From positions 3,534,001 through 3,598,000 of the forward strand of contig OY759511.1 in NCBI GenBank assembly GCA_963662395.1: DNA of 64,000 bases. The letters are read 5' to 3'. The stretch is from JAPOXR01 sp963662395. GTDB taxonomy: Bacteria; Pseudomonadota; Alphaproteobacteria; Rhodobacterales; Rhodobacteraceae. A program made the translations under genes and the position numbers. This document shows, one piece after another, positions 8,835-16,951 of the stretch. Under the pieces are notes generated by a model. The model worked only from the letters and a program-made list of their open reading frames with translations, was not told the DNA's origin and did no database searches. Position 1 is the stretch's first letter. Every line of letters begins with the position of its first letter.

Positions 8835-9437
8835 GACTGGCTCCCTCCGAATTTGTCCTTGCCAATTTCCACTCATCGCAGATCGCGGCGATTTCGTAAG
8901 CAATCGAATTGACAATGCCAACCCCTCCTGCCGATCGGATTGAGCAAAAAAACAGGGCGGGTCACGATTATTGCCTTCACTGCCGAAGGCAAGAGCCGGG
9001 AACAGGCAAGTGGGTAATGGACGAGGGCAGCAACATGCTGATTGCCGAGACCGGCAGCGCCAATCAGGTCGGCGGCATCAACAGCGTGTCCGGATTTGCC
9101 GGCCTGCTTGACCAGTTGCTGCACAGCGACGGCACCTTGAGTGCGCAGGATATCGTCCAGATCCCCGGCGATGCCGCCCAACCCATCAACACGATCGACG
9201 AGTTTTTCGGTGGCATGAGGGCGAACTGCACTCCCGACCCGAATCACGCCCCGGAATTCGCCTACGAACCACTCGTGGGACGCAATACCGCGCGACGCAA
9301 CTGCTGGAATTCAAGGCTCAACCGCCAAGAAAGAAGGTCGGCCACATGAGAGAGGCTCCGGGGCTACACCACGATTGCGGCAAGGCGATGGCGACGTGCA
9401 TTGACCATATCCACCTCGCCACCACCCCCGAATCAAG
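8835..9437. other. Unassigned region upstream of the SIR2-like pair
   Basis: Both strands are open here: a plus frame at 8909-9349 and a minus frame at 8873-9247. Neither has a good ribosome binding site or a recognisable family, so I cannot say which, if either, is coding. A small stem (gccttcactgccgaaggc) lies near 8972. The promoter of the leftward SIR2-like operon should fall in the part nearest 8835. Confidence 0.35.
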
Positions 9438-9460
9438 AGGGAGCGGCGGAGCCGCTCCCT
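9438..9460 (-). terminator. Rho-independent terminator of porin 1
   Basis: A GC-rich hairpin with a 9-bp perfect stem (agggagcgg / ccgctccct) and 5-base loop lies 26 bases past the porin stop. The same hairpin, with a longer stem, follows the second porin at 14312-14338. Confidence 0.75.
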
Positions 9461-9485
9461 TTCCCGATCGATATGCAGCCGGGGC

Positions 9486-10808
9486 TCAGAACTTGAAGCC
9501 GATTCCGATGCTGGCCTTGTTCGCATCGGCGACCTTGCCGAAGCCGGCATTCATGGTGGCGCCGCCGCCGAGATCATGGGTCACGCCCATGCCCACGGCA
9601 GTCGTTGCCGCGCCCATCTCCGGCTTTTCACGACCATAGGCCAGGGTGACGGTCGATGCGCCCATGGAGTATGACACATCGGCGCCCATTCCGGTCATTT
9701 CACCGTCATCGTGCTCTTCATCCGTCTTGACATAGAGCAGGTTGGTGGAGATTTCTCCGGCCGAGAAGCCGGCACCCATGCTGATGGTCTTGTTGCTGTC
9801 ATAGCCGACACCGATGGTGACACCGCCGGTCTCGAAGCTCATGCCGAAGGCATATTCGGTCTTGGATTTCACGGCGGGGACTGCGGGGGTAGGATCACCC
9901 GCAGCCACTGCGTTGTTGATGACCACGCCTCCCTTCCTCATGTCGTCAGCACCGCCAACCACACCATCAGCGCCGAGCTCATAGGCCTCGATATAGCTGT
10001 TAAACAACGCACTCTCCGCAACGGACGCATCAGCCGAGTCATCGGCATTCCTTACCGTCCCCTCTTCATTCTTCATAAAGCCAGTTATGACGGTAGTAGT
10101 GGTGGCAGTACCATCGGTGTCATCAAAACTACTGACGGCCGTCACAGCACCATCGTCATCTATTGCCCTGAAAACGCCCACATCTCGATCGAACACAGAC
10201 ACCGTTGCGGCATCGGCGGCATTCGTGCCATACATTGTTGGATCGGCGGTAAAGATTCGAACTTCATCGTTGGCGCCATAGCCAATTATAGTCCAAAGAG
10301 TGGCATCAACCGCAGCAGAGCCGGGGATTTCTGCCACCGCAGCCGAACCATCCTTCGTCCCCGCCGAGATGGCGATCGAGACCTGGCCGAAGCTGTTGTC
10401 GTAGCGCAGCGCCGCGTTGGTTCCCTTTCTCGGTCCCTCGGCCACGTCGTCGACACCGATGCCGTTCAGCCCGATATCGGCAATGCCGCCGGCAGCGAAG
10501 CTGGCCGGGTCATTGTCGCCGATGGTCAGCGTGCCGAAGGAACCGCTGACATGCACGGTGCCGAGATTGACGGTGTCGTCATTGGTATCGAAGCCGGCCG
10601 ATCCGCCGAACGACAGCCCGCCATCGGTGGTGCCGGAGCCGGAGAAGTCGATGCCGACCTCATGCACGAAGCTGTGCTTCGACATGCCCTCGCCGGCCTC
10701 GGAGTTGTAGTCCACGCCCAGTTCGGCATCGCCGGAGACCGATATCTCGGCCAATGCCGCACCGCCTGCCAGTGAAAGGGCAGTCGATGCAATCAGAAGT
10801 TTCTTCAT
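9486..10808 (-). CDS. Outer-membrane porin (alphaproteobacterial type), copy 1
   Basis: Predicted 16-strand outer-membrane porin of 440 residues. The ATG at 10808 is preceded by gaggatgac and gives a clear Sec signal peptide (MKKLLIASTALSLAGGAALA) with cleavage likely after ALA; an in-frame extension to 10871 is rejected. Residues after cleavage (EISVSGDAELGVDYNSEAG) and the C-terminal GIGFKF, ending in Phe, are classic for porins. Motifs VSGSFGTLTIGD and LRYDNSFGQVSIAIS match the Rhodobacterales porin family. The central region (about residues 130-330) differs completely from the paralogue at 12900-14288, while both ends are nearly the same. It likely forms a general diffusion channel and could be a phage receptor. 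Confidence 0.9.
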   Translation of the reverse strand: MKKLLIASTALSLAGGAALAEISVSGDAELGVDYNSEAGEGMSKHSFVHEVGIDFSGSGTTDGGLSFGGSAGFDTNDDTVNLGTVHVSGSFGTLTIGDNDPASFAAGGIADIGLNGIGVDDVAEGPRKGTNAALRYDNSFGQVSIAISAGTKDGSAAVAEIPGSAAVDATLWTIIGYGANDEVRIFTADPTMYGTNAADAATVSVFDRDVGVFRAIDDDGAVTAVSSFDDTDGTATTTTVITGFMKNEEGTVRNADDSADASVAESALFNSYIEAYELGADGVVGGADDMRKGGVVINNAVAAGDPTPAVPAVKSKTEYAFGMSFETGGVTIGVGYDSNKTISMGAGFSAGEISTNLLYVKTDEEHDDGEMTGMGADVSYSMGASTVTLAYGREKPEMGAATTAVGMGVTHDLGGGATMNAGFGKVADANKASIGIGFKF

Positions 10809-10931
10809 GTCATCCTCGTCACTTGAATTGCTGTCGGTGCAGGTGGTGGAGTTCATGCTCCTGCGTCCCACCGTGCGAATGCCACAATCAATGGAGGATG
10901 GGGGTGGTGTTATGGAGTCGCCTCAAGGAAC

Positions 10932-11415
10932 AATCTCGTAAATTGTTGCGCTAGAGCAACATTTTTCGGGACCAAATTCGGCATCCGGAATGAGCAAGCG
11001 AGACAACTTCACGTGTCCAGGCTGCAATTGGAAGCAGGAAGCCTCGAAATCCTGTGCAAGTGCCTCATTTGCAACGTGTTACGAGGCCAGCCACTCCTTG
11101 AGGTCAGCCGGTTGCTACCGTGACATGCCCACCCTGGTTCCACCTCTTTTTCGCTTCCAGCATCACGAGTTCGGCACGGTCGGGAATTTCTTGCAATTTC
11201 TCTTCACGCAGTAGTTCGATGCGAGGCCTGACAGGCAAGGGCCCGCTGAACCTGGCGTGAGTAGGATGTGACCTGCTTCATCGAGGCCGTCTTCGCGCCA
11301 GCAACAGCCGGCAATCAGAGGTTAGCGAGCACGATTTGTATCACGTGCACACATATCGGCACCCGACTGCGCCAACGTTCTCCATCACGACGAAGGAGCG
11401 GTGACTCGGCCAAGC
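10932..11415. other. Intergenic between porin 1 and integrase, with a coding-looking fragment
   Basis: Apart from the fragment at 11104-11259, I see no gene. The porin 1 promoter should lie close to 10932. There is no tRNA gene next to the integrase, and I could not find a convincing attachment-site repeat. Confidence 0.4.
11104..11259 (-). pseudogene. C-terminal fragment of an unidentified protein
   Basis: The minus frame reads HARFSGPLPVRPRIELLREE, continues KLQEIPDRAELVMLEAKKRW, and ends QGGHVTVATG then stop. Its composition is that of a real protein C-terminus, but the upstream part is missing. I do not recognise the family. It may be the remains of the gene interrupted when the integrase cassette arrived. 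Confidence 0.35.
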
Positions 11416-12576
11416 TCAGCTGCGTTGCATTTCAACGTGTTTGGACCACTTTTCCATGAGTTGCCGTCGTCGTGCCAGCAGGTCGGACCGGGCATAGGCT
11501 TGCTCCACGGCATTGCCAAATGAATGCCCCAGACACAGCTCTGCGATTTCCCTGGGCTGCCCTGTTTCTCCGCACCAGTCCCGGAAAGTTGAACGGAAAC
11601 CGTGAACTGTTCCGTCAATGTCATTGTCCCGCATCAAGGCCGACAGCCGAGAATCTGTCATGACCTTTCCCCTGATACTGGGGAATATCAATTCTGACCC
11701 ACCCGCCAATGCCTTCGCCCGATCAAGTAGGCGGATGCAAGATGCGGTCAGTGGCACTCGGAGTTCCTGGCCAGTTTTGTTCCGGTTTGCCGGAATGGTC
11801 CAGATTTTCCCGGTCCAATCAATCTCCGACCATCTGGCGCTCCTTGCCTCACCAGAGCGGCATGCCGTGTGGATGACCCATTCCAGACAGAGTCTGGCTG
11901 CTTCCGGCCCGTCACACCGTCGAATCGTCGTCAGCACACCACCTACTCTGCGGTGTGGGACCGCCGCGTGGTGGCGCACCCGCGCCGTTTGTCGCGGCAG
12001 CAGCGCAGCAACTGACTGCGTGGGGTCGTCGTACCGGTAACCGTTTGCCACTGCCAGCCTGAATACGTTCGACATCATGACCCGCAATTTCTTGGCCGTT
12101 TGTTGCTTGTCTATCCAAATCGGCTCAAGACAGGCAACAACATCATTCACACCGATCTTGTCGATTTTGTCCTTGCCAATCCGCGAAACGGCGTAGGTTT
12201 CCAAGGTGTTTCGCCAGATTGCTTCAGTCCGGTGGCTTCGCCAGGATTTCGCATTCATGGTCACCAGCTGATCTGCCATCTCGGCAAAGTTCGGAACGCG
12301 TTTCCATGGATTGTGTCCCTCGGCCAGGGCCTGCACGTTTTCTAATGCACGCTTTCTGGCACACTGCAGTGTTACTTTTGGATAAGACCCCAGCCCCTTT
12401 CTTGTGGGCTTTCCGTTCAGTGATACCCGCTGACTCCAGGATTTGGACAATCTGCCATTTCGCATCTTCTTGACCAGAAGACTGAGGCCGTTTCCTCCCC
12501 TACCGTCGCCATAGCGCCCTTCGGTGGCCACATCACGCACAAAGTTCTCACTCAATATCTTGGGACGTTTTGTCAT
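11416..12576 (-). CDS. Site-specific tyrosine recombinase (phage/island integrase)
   Basis: Integrase of 386 residues with an N-terminal arm-binding domain of the DUF4102 type (GNGLSLLVKK, RKGLGSYPKVTL near residues 30-70), a core-binding helix bundle, and a catalytic domain. Active-site residues are visible: Arg in HTACRSGEARS, Lys in NRNKTGQELRVPL, the HxxR of VHGFRSTFRDW, His in CLGHS, and nucleophile Tyr in QAYARSD. The ATG at 12576 is preferred over a TTG two codons upstream. It sits between two inverted porin genes and reads toward porin 1. It could be the relic of a genomic island, or act on the porin repeats; the latter is speculation. Confidence 0.9.
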   Translation of the reverse strand: MTKRPKILSENFVRDVATEGRYGDGRGGNGLSLLVKKMRNGRLSKSWSQRVSLNGKPTRKGLGSYPKVTLQCARKRALENVQALAEGHNPWKRVPNFAEMADQLVTMNAKSWRSHRTEAIWRNTLETYAVSRIGKDKIDKIGVNDVVACLEPIWIDKQQTAKKLRVMMSNVFRLAVANGYRYDDPTQSVAALLPRQTARVRHHAAVPHRRVGGVLTTIRRCDGPEAARLCLEWVIHTACRSGEARSARWSEIDWTGKIWTIPANRNKTGQELRVPLTASCIRLLDRAKALAGGSELIFPSIRGKVMTDSRLSALMRDNDIDGTVHGFRSTFRDWCGETGQPREIAELCLGHSFGNAVEQAYARSDLLARRRQLMEKWSKHVEMQRS

Positions 12577-12899
12577 GGTCAACTCACTCTATCACTCACT
12601 GGATTTACCACTTTGGGTACCCATGTAAGGCATCCTTGGGTACTCTATCGGATACTATTTTCGATGCAACAATCCACCGCCTCTCGGAACTGTGATGATT
12701 TCGCGTGAACTTCTGTCCGACCTCGAATGGAGGTGTCTCTCAACTGTCATTTCGGCCCTCAACACCCCCCGATACGGTTCCTTGAGGCGACTCCATAACA
12801 CCACCCCCATCCGCCATTGATTGTCGCATTCGCACGGTGGGACGCAGGAGCATGAACTCCACCACCTGCACCGACAGCAATTCAAGTGACGAGGATGAC

Positions 12900-14288
12900 A
12901 TGAAGAAACTTCTGATTGCATCGACTGCCCTTTCACTGGCAGGCGGTGCGGCATTCGCCGAGATAAAGTTCACCGGCGATGCCGAACTGGGCGTGGACTA
13001 CAACTCCGAGGCCGGCGAGGGCATGTCGAAGCACAGCTTCGTGCATGAGGTCGGCATCGACTTCTCCGGCTCCGGCACCACCGATGGCGGTCTGTCATTC
13101 GGCGGATCGGCCGGCTTCGATACCAATGACGACACGGTCAATGAAGGCACCGTGCATGTCAGCGGCTCCTTCGGCAAGCTGACCATCGGCGACAATGATT
13201 CGGCCGACCTGACCGCCGGCAGCATTGCCGATATCGGGCTGAACGGCATCGGTGTCGACGACATGGTCGAAGGCCTGAGAGGCGGTACCGCCAATCAACT
13301 CCGCTACGACAACAGCTTCGGCCAGGTCTCGATCGCCATCTCGGCGGGGACGTCGGCTGCGGAGAAAAAAGTGTATAATCCCGTAGATTACACCATTCCA
13401 GGCAGTGGAACTGAACTCTCTGAGTGGTATGTTAGGGATCGCCGCACCGGAGCGGTCGGCAATAGGATTACAGCCTTTGGCTCGATGCCATCACTTGACC
13501 AATTCGATTCGGCGTTTGGGCTCGTCGCCGTCACCACTGCACGTGATGACGCAAGCAACGTGAGTGTCACCCACGATACTGATGACAATCCCACCACTGC
13601 CGATGCTGAAACCAACATCTTTGGTTTTGGTTACAATGATGATGGGGACCTGACGGCAGCCGACGGCACGACAGAAGCAGATGAAGCACAGGAAGCAGCG
13701 TATAATCTCTATGTGGCGGTCTATGACCTCGGCGACGATGAGAGAGTTGGCGGGACAACAGCAGACGACGCCGACGAAGGCGAAAGGAACGCCGACAGTC
13801 CGATCGCTGTGGGTGAGGAGGGTAGCGCAGTTACCACCAACGAAATGGATGATATTGTGCTTGAAAAGGATACAGTCCTAATATCCGCAGAAAACCTGGG
13901 CAAAGCATCCGAAACCGAATATGCCTTCGGCATGAAGTTCGATGCCGGCGGCGTCACCATCGGTGTCGGTTATGACAGCAACAAGACCGTCAGCATGGGT
14001 GCCGGCTTCTCGGCCGGAGAGATCTCCACCAAACTGCTCTATGTCAAGACGGATCATGAAGATTCTGCCAAGGAAAAGACCGGCATGGGCGTGGACATGT
14101 CGTACGCCATGGGCGCATCGACCGTCACCCTGTCCTATGGACGCCAGAAGTCCGATGCAGATGGGGCAATGGACGCCGTGGGCATGGGCGTGACCCATGA
14201 TCTCGGCGGCGGCGCCACCATGAATGCCGGCTTCGGCAAGGTCGCCGATGCGAACAAGGCCAGCATCGGAATCGGCTTCAAGTTCTGA
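12900..14288 (+). CDS. Outer-membrane porin (alphaproteobacterial type), copy 2
   Basis: Porin of 462 residues with the same signal peptide as copy 1 except for a Leu/Phe change (ending GGAAFA) and the same C-terminus GIGFKF. The N-terminal about 130 residues and the last about 130 are nearly identical to copy 1. The central block is longer, unrelated and rich in Asp, Glu and Ala (for example TTADDADEGERNADS), as expected for exposed loops. ATG at 12900 follows gaggatgac. It is transcribed away from the integrase and ends at a strong hairpin. Replacement of only the loops suggests mosaic exchange under surface selection. Confidence 0.9.
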   Translation: MKKLLIASTALSLAGGAAFAEIKFTGDAELGVDYNSEAGEGMSKHSFVHEVGIDFSGSGTTDGGLSFGGSAGFDTNDDTVNEGTVHVSGSFGKLTIGDNDSADLTAGSIADIGLNGIGVDDMVEGLRGGTANQLRYDNSFGQVSIAISAGTSAAEKKVYNPVDYTIPGSGTELSEWYVRDRRTGAVGNRITAFGSMPSLDQFDSAFGLVAVTTARDDASNVSVTHDTDDNPTTADAETNIFGFGYNDDGDLTAADGTTEADEAQEAAYNLYVAVYDLGDDERVGGTTADDADEGERNADSPIAVGEEGSAVTTNEMDDIVLEKDTVLISAENLGKASETEYAFGMKFDAGGVTIGVGYDSNKTVSMGAGFSAGEISTKLLYVKTDHEDSAKEKTGMGVDMSYAMGASTVTLSYGRQKSDADGAMDAVGMGVTHDLGGGATMNAGFGKVADANKASIGIGFKF

Positions 14289-14311
14289 GCCCCGGCTGCA
14301 TATCGATCGGG

Positions 14312-14338
14312 AAAGGGAGCGGCTCCGCCGCTCCCTTT
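14312..14338 (+). terminator. Rho-independent terminator of porin 2
   Basis: Perfect 11-bp stem (aaagggagcgg / ccgctcccttt) with a 5-base loop ctccg, starting 24 bases after the stop, followed by a short pyrimidine run. It is shared with the copy 1 terminator. Confidence 0.8.
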
Positions 14339-14534
14339 CGATTCGGGGGTGGTGGTAGGGTGAAATAACGCAGAGCCCTGCTTCCGGATGCACCAGAGCA
14401 TAGATGGGTGCCCCGGGACGGGATTGCGGTCCGTGGGGACGTGTTCCCGTCGGGTTTGAATTCTCGTATGACCAGAATCAGGGAACAGAGGAGCACAGGA
14501 AGGAGCGCATGTCGCGCCCGGTACCTCTTCAGAC

Positions 14535-15915
14535 AACCAACCGGGTAGTACACCGCCATGTCCGCGGATGCATGAGAACTTGCAGGCCGCGCAAGGTCCC
14601 GTGATCAGCCGGCAGAACTGATCCGCGCCGGTACCCGGCAGATCGTTCACCTGGCCGTCGAGGCCGAATTGCAGGATGTTCCCGCCTCCTGTTGCGATCA
14701 CCGCCTCGGGGATGGAAGAGCCGGCGTCGTTCGCGGGCGCCGCCCGGCCCGAGCGCGGGATCCGGACCGGGATCGGGCCAGCCTGCTTCCGCATGCCCGG
14801 GATCCGCTCCGGGACGGTGTCATTTCCTGAACCATGTCGTCAGACATGATGTGAACATTCTCGAATTGGTCCATCGGAGATCCGGCCGGATCAATCCGGG
14901 ACAGTGACGGCAACTCTTCTTTCCAGGCAGAAATGTCTCGCGGGGTCACCACGCGAGACTCCCGCTGCAGCGCGGCTCCGCTCGCCACGGGCCGCCCGGG
15001 CGTGCCCGGCACGAACTGACGGCAGGAACCGGCCGGCAACGCCGCAGTGGCGTGTCCGCGGCCGCCGGAGACCTGTTGCATCGATTCTGCACCTGCGGCG
15101 GGAGGTCCCCGGGAAAACGGAGCAGATCGGGAAAAATCCCCGCTTCGGGCCGAAACAGTTCGGGACATTCAGGTCAGGATAGAGCGAGAACCAACAGCGG
15201 GCCCAAGGGCACCGGCCCGGCGGAGGCGAAGAAGGGATTGTCTGCAAGCACCGCCCTCCGTCTCGAACCCGCGTGGAGGCAGGAATACGAAGCGTGGTGC
15301 CGCAGACCCCCGGACCGCGACCGCCGGGTCCGTGTGCGGGCCGGCCGCATCCATGGCGCACTGGGGGTCGAACGGGAACGGCCGTGCTGCCTGCAGGTCT
15401 TGGTGCGGGTGAACGGGGGGAGAAGCGCCTCTGACGGCCCTGGACGGCGTCCGCGAGCAGGCCCCGGAGCCGGCGATCGGCGACGGCGCCATGGGTCTCC
15501 CGGGCCGCACGGGAGGAGATCCGGCCCTGGTGACGCCGGCAGCGCTGCCGGGTCCACGAGAGTGCCGATGTGCTCGATGTCCTGCCGAAATCGGTGCAGT
15601 TCGACAAGCCGGGGATGCGCTTCACGACATCCGGAGGCCGAGATCGGGGAGGCGTTCGATCTCTTCATCGAGACCCGGGAGGGCAGGTATCCGATGGCGG
15701 CCGCGTGCCTCGATGCGGCCGGGGCGAGTTCATGACCTTCCACGACTTCCCGGCCGCACGCCGGCAGAGCATGCGAGTGACCAATCCGACCTGCTCCACC
15801 TTCGCCACGGCCCGCCACCGGACCAGGCGGCCGGCGGGCTGCCTGACCGGCGGCGGCATGCTTCACATGATCTTCAGGCCCGGCCAGTGCGCCCGGCACC
15901 TATCAATCTATCACA
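14535..15915 (+). pseudogene. Degenerate IS256-family (Mutator) transposase
   Basis: From the leader (gtagtacaccgccatgtcc) onward this matches the intact IS256 at 21715-23123 in order: the N-terminus near 14558; then, after about 330 unrelated bases (14840-15170), KGLSAST and REYEEW-like segments near 15235; then VLPKSVQ near 15575; then FYDFPA-, NPTCSTFATIRHRTRR- and GMLHMIF-like segments to 15890. Frames shift repeatedly and internal stops occur, so it is dead. The inserted middle section has no recognisable gene. Confidence 0.75.
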
Positions 15916-16182
15916 CTTGACTCCGTGAATTCTCCTTCCATTTCGCTGCCGTCCCGGTCCCGGTCCCGGTCCTGCATGGCCCGCATGGCGATGACGGCGT
16001 TGGACAGGAACCTGACGCCTTCCCGGAGCTTCTGCGTTCCCGGCAGCTTCTGGCGCTTCGAAGGGTGGAAGCCGGCCAGCCCGCCGGCCGGCACCACGAA
16101 GCCGGCGATGGTCATCTCCGGCGGTCCCCTGGAGACCTTGAAGCCATGATGGGCGGCGAGGGCGCAGAGCGCGGTGACGTCT
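15903..16182 (-). pseudogene. 3' part of a DUF4338/Tn5-like transposase gene split by IS66
   Basis: The minus strand reads MTIAGFVVPAGGLAGFHPSK then RQKLPGTQKLREGVRFLSNA, resembling the C-terminal (dimerisation) region of Tn5/IS4-group transposases. It joins the other part at 19390 once the IS66 element and one copy of its 8-bp target duplication (tcccgggt) are removed. The joined gene is frameshifted elsewhere, so it was already dead or has decayed since. Confidence 0.6.
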
Positions 16183-16289
16183 TCCCGGGTGTAAGCGATT
16201 AAAGCACGGCGTTTTGCATTTGTCTTGATCCGGTCCGCCTTCGCGCGAGAGGCTCCTCCGATCGATTTTCAGTGATTTGGAGGACTGTC

Positions 16290-16592
16290 ATGACGAAGGA
16301 TGCTTTGGCGGCGGCCGATGCCGGTCCGGTCCCGGTGATGCGCGACGAGGCCGAGTGGCGTGCCCTGTTGGCCGATTATGAGCGCTGGGACGGCACGCAG
16401 GTCACCTTCTGCCGGGCCAGGGGGATATCGAGGAAGACCTTCCAGGCCTGGCGTCGCCGGCTTGGCCTGACGCGACCGCCGGCATCCGCCGGGTCCGGCG
16501 GCTTTGTCGAGATTGCCCGGGCATCGGCACCGGGCTGGGACATTGAGCTTGAGCTCGGCGGCGGGGTTGTGCTCCGCCTGCGGCGGTCCTGA
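16290..16592 (+). CDS. tnpA: IS66 accessory protein TnpA
   Basis: Protein of 100 residues starting MTKDALAAADAGP at an ATG preceded by ttggagga; an in-frame GTG six codons earlier is less likely. The segment WRALLADYERWDGTQVTFCR plus ARGISRKTFQAWRRRLG is the helix-turn-helix region typical of IS66 TnpA (transposase 8-like), which is required for transposition of the family. The stop overlaps the tnpB start (TGATG), so the two are translationally coupled. Confidence 0.85.
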   Translation: MTKDALAAADAGPVPVMRDEAEWRALLADYERWDGTQVTFCRARGISRKTFQAWRRRLGLTRPPASAGSGGFVEIARASAPGWDIELELGGGVVLRLRRS

Positions 16593-16951
16593 TGCCGGGC
16601 GGCTGGCCGGCGGGCGGCATCTGGCTGTCGACGGAACCGGCGGACATGCGCTGCAGCTTCGACGGGCTGTGTGCGCTGGTCTCCGCCCATCTCGGTCAGA
16701 ACCCGGCCGACGGGCGTTGGTACGTGTTCGTCAACCGCCGCCGGACCATGGTCAAGGTCCTTGGCTTCGAGCATGGCGGGTTCTTCATCTGGGCCAAGCG
16801 TCTCGAGCAGGGGCTGTTTGCGTCGCCGTCGGTTCCGGGACGGGCGGCGCTGTCGCTGTCGCGGACCGAACTCTCGGCGCTTCTGGACGGGATCGACATC
16901 ACCGTCCGCCGCCGCCGAAAGCGCTACGCCGTCCCCCTGGCGGCGGGCTGA
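16592..16951 (+). CDS. tnpB: IS66 accessory protein TnpB (IS66 Orf2-like)
   Basis: Protein of 119 residues of normal family length. Family motifs are clear: GIWLSTEPADMRCSFDGLCA near residue 10, DGRWYVFVNRRRTMVKVLGF near residue 40 and GGFFIWAKRLEQG near residue 61. TnpB is needed for transposition, but its biochemical role is not established. Its last 28 bases overlap the 3' end of tnpC, which is read from the other strand; this tail-to-tail arrangement is unlike standard IS66 elements. Confidence 0.9.
   Translation: MPGGWPAGGIWLSTEPADMRCSFDGLCALVSAHLGQNPADGRWYVFVNRRRTMVKVLGFEHGGFFIWAKRLEQGLFASPSVPGRAALSLSRTELSALLDGIDITVRRRRKRYAVPLAAG

Larger units (their letters stand above)
9419..10931. 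repeat. Left arm of inverted porin repeat
   Basis: Reverse-complement similarity to 12777-14355 covers the upstream leader (from the shared cgcctcaaggaac), the signal peptide, the N-terminal third, the C-terminal third, the stop and the terminator. The central part of the porin gene is unrelated or strongly diverged. The arms are separated by 1.8 kb containing a tyrosine recombinase. Confidence 0.85.
12777..14355. repeat. Right arm of inverted porin repeat
   Basis: Reverse-complement partner of 9419-10931, with the same leader, gene ends and terminator and a different central gene segment. Conservation extends about 120 bases upstream of the start codon, so promoter-proximal or leader elements may be shared, although the sequence beyond 12777 differs between the copies. 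Confidence 0.85.

Noticed and set aside
8909..9349. Possible 146-residue plus-strand gene upstream of the SIR2-like pair
   Set aside because: No ribosome site or family; an equally long minus frame overlaps it, so coding cannot be decided.
12583..12776. tRNA-associated attachment site next to the integrase
   Set aside because: I looked for a tRNA-like end and for a repeated core on the other side of the integrase and found neither.
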